Positions 63,742-64,000 of a stretch of 64,000 nucleotides of DNA are shown piece by piece. The notes under the pieces are model-generated. The model saw only the letters and a program-made list of their open reading frames with translations, was not told where the DNA came from and searched no databases. Source of the DNA: Aquimarina rhabdastrellae (GTDB lineage: Bacteria > Bacteroidota > Bacteroidia > Flavobacteriales > Flavobacteriaceae); the NCBI GenBank assembly GCA_947387485.1, contig CANDNT010000001.1, positions 62,001-126,000 of the forward strand, read 5' to 3'. The position numbers and the translations under genes are program-made. The number at the start of each line of letters is the position of its first letter. The stretch's first letter is position 1.

Positions 63742-63776
63742 AAAAAAAGGTTGCCATCTAAGAGGCAACCTTTTTT
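63742..63776 (-). terminator. Terminator for the acyl-CoA dehydrogenase gene
   Basis: A 13-bp stem (AAAAAAGGTTGCC/GGCAACCTTTTTT, 8-nt loop) ends in T on both strands and lies 65 bp downstream of the gene's stop codon. Confidence 0.88.
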
Positions 63777-63840
63777 AAATCAAAATTAAACAACTTCCTA
63801 GTTTTATGCCTCAGGATAGGCTTTTCCTCTTATAAAGGAA

Positions 63841-64000
63841 TTAAAAGTAATATCCGTTTTCTGCAGCAACTTTATCAGCAATCTTTGTGCGTAAAGCAAC
63901 TACATTAGGTTGGTTTGCATATTTTGTAAAACGCTTAAGTCCCATTAACATCATACGTTGCTCATCACCTTCGGCAAAAGAAACGATACCTTCTTTTCCT
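63841..64000 (-). CDS. C-terminal end of an acyl-CoA dehydrogenase (partial)
   Basis: The frame is open to the window edge and ends at TAA 63841-63843. The visible 52 residues end DKVAAENGYYF and include SFAEGDEQRMMLMGLKRFTKY. This C-terminus is the one I associate with the long, about 600-residue acyl-CoA dehydrogenases of Flavobacteriaceae, usually beside thiolase and 3-hydroxyacyl-CoA dehydrogenase genes of fatty-acid beta-oxidation. Only the tail is present, so the family rests on that motif alone. A strong terminator follows. Confidence 0.7.
   Translation of the reverse strand, partial: GKEGIVSFAEGDEQRMMLMGLKRFTKYANQPNVVALRTKIADKVAAENGYYF

Noticed and set aside
1..64000. tRNA, rRNA, CRISPR arrays, insertion sequences or prophage
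   Set aside because: No cloverleaf-like sequence, no rRNA-like stretch, no regular repeat-spacer array and no transposase or integrase frame was seen by eye; a dedicated scan could still find a tRNA.

Overview
The window is low-GC DNA, roughly one-third G+C by eye. It looks like a chromosomal segment of a marine-type Flavobacteriaceae (Bacteroidota), possibly close to Aquimarina or Kordia; the genus is a guess. Evidence for the group: a type IX secretion (T9SS) sorting tail on a secreted nuclease, menaquinone synthesis (MenB), Bacteroidota domain families (DUF4476, DUF2911, DUF6624, fused E1 alpha/beta dehydrogenase), TAnnTTTG -7 promoter boxes and A-rich leaders without Shine-Dalgarno sequences. 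I saw no rRNA, tRNA, CRISPR array, transposase or phage module.

Layout. 0-9 kb: small membrane and secreted proteins, a DUF1842 gene and an unknown neighbour sharing an 18-bp upstream element, an RNA pseudouridine synthase overlapping topB, two DUF-family secreted proteins and two orphan genes. 9-25 kb: aroB, proline dehydrogenase, a large orphan secreted protein, a divergent MocR regulator and PNPOx-like flavoprotein pair, two secreted hydrolases, a photolyase-SDR-SRPBCC operon, aquaporin, a DUF2911 protein and an SQR-like flavoprotein. 26-36.4 kb: a signalling and export module with a histidine kinase, an NtrC-type regulator, a divergently transcribed HlyD adaptor, a small secreted ORF, a MacB-type ATPase and two MacB/FtsX-type permeases. 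A 59-aa double-glycine-leader, cysteine-rich peptide ends in a strong terminator. 36.6-53 kb: hydrolase, outer-membrane protein, Crp-like regulator, HD protein, MFS transporter, rhodanese, LpxH-like phosphoesterase, aroC, dicarboxylate symporter, beta-helix lipoprotein, lpdA, methyltransferase, menB and a SPOR protein. 53-64 kb: the E1 dehydrogenase, then a probable uvrA-LOG-nuclease-barrel operon and the end of an acyl-CoA dehydrogenase.

The most interesting locus is 26.2-36.35 kb. Two near-identical 16-bp palindromes, exactly 22 bp apart, lie between the NtrC-type regulator and the export operon. They sit about 96 and 118 bp upstream of the start site predicted from a sigma-54-like promoter. 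No terminator separates the second permease from the double-glycine peptide. This suggests a two-component, sigma-54-controlled peptide export or peptide-sensing system. The sequence supports the architecture; the link between peptide and transporter is inference.

Other notable points are an SDR whose catalytic Tyr is replaced by Val, an M1-peptidase-like protein without HExxH joined to an apparent outer-membrane barrel, and a gene whose frame continues upstream of any ATG/GTG start. Several small genes (44, 45, 50 and 59 aa) would be missed by standard length cut-offs.
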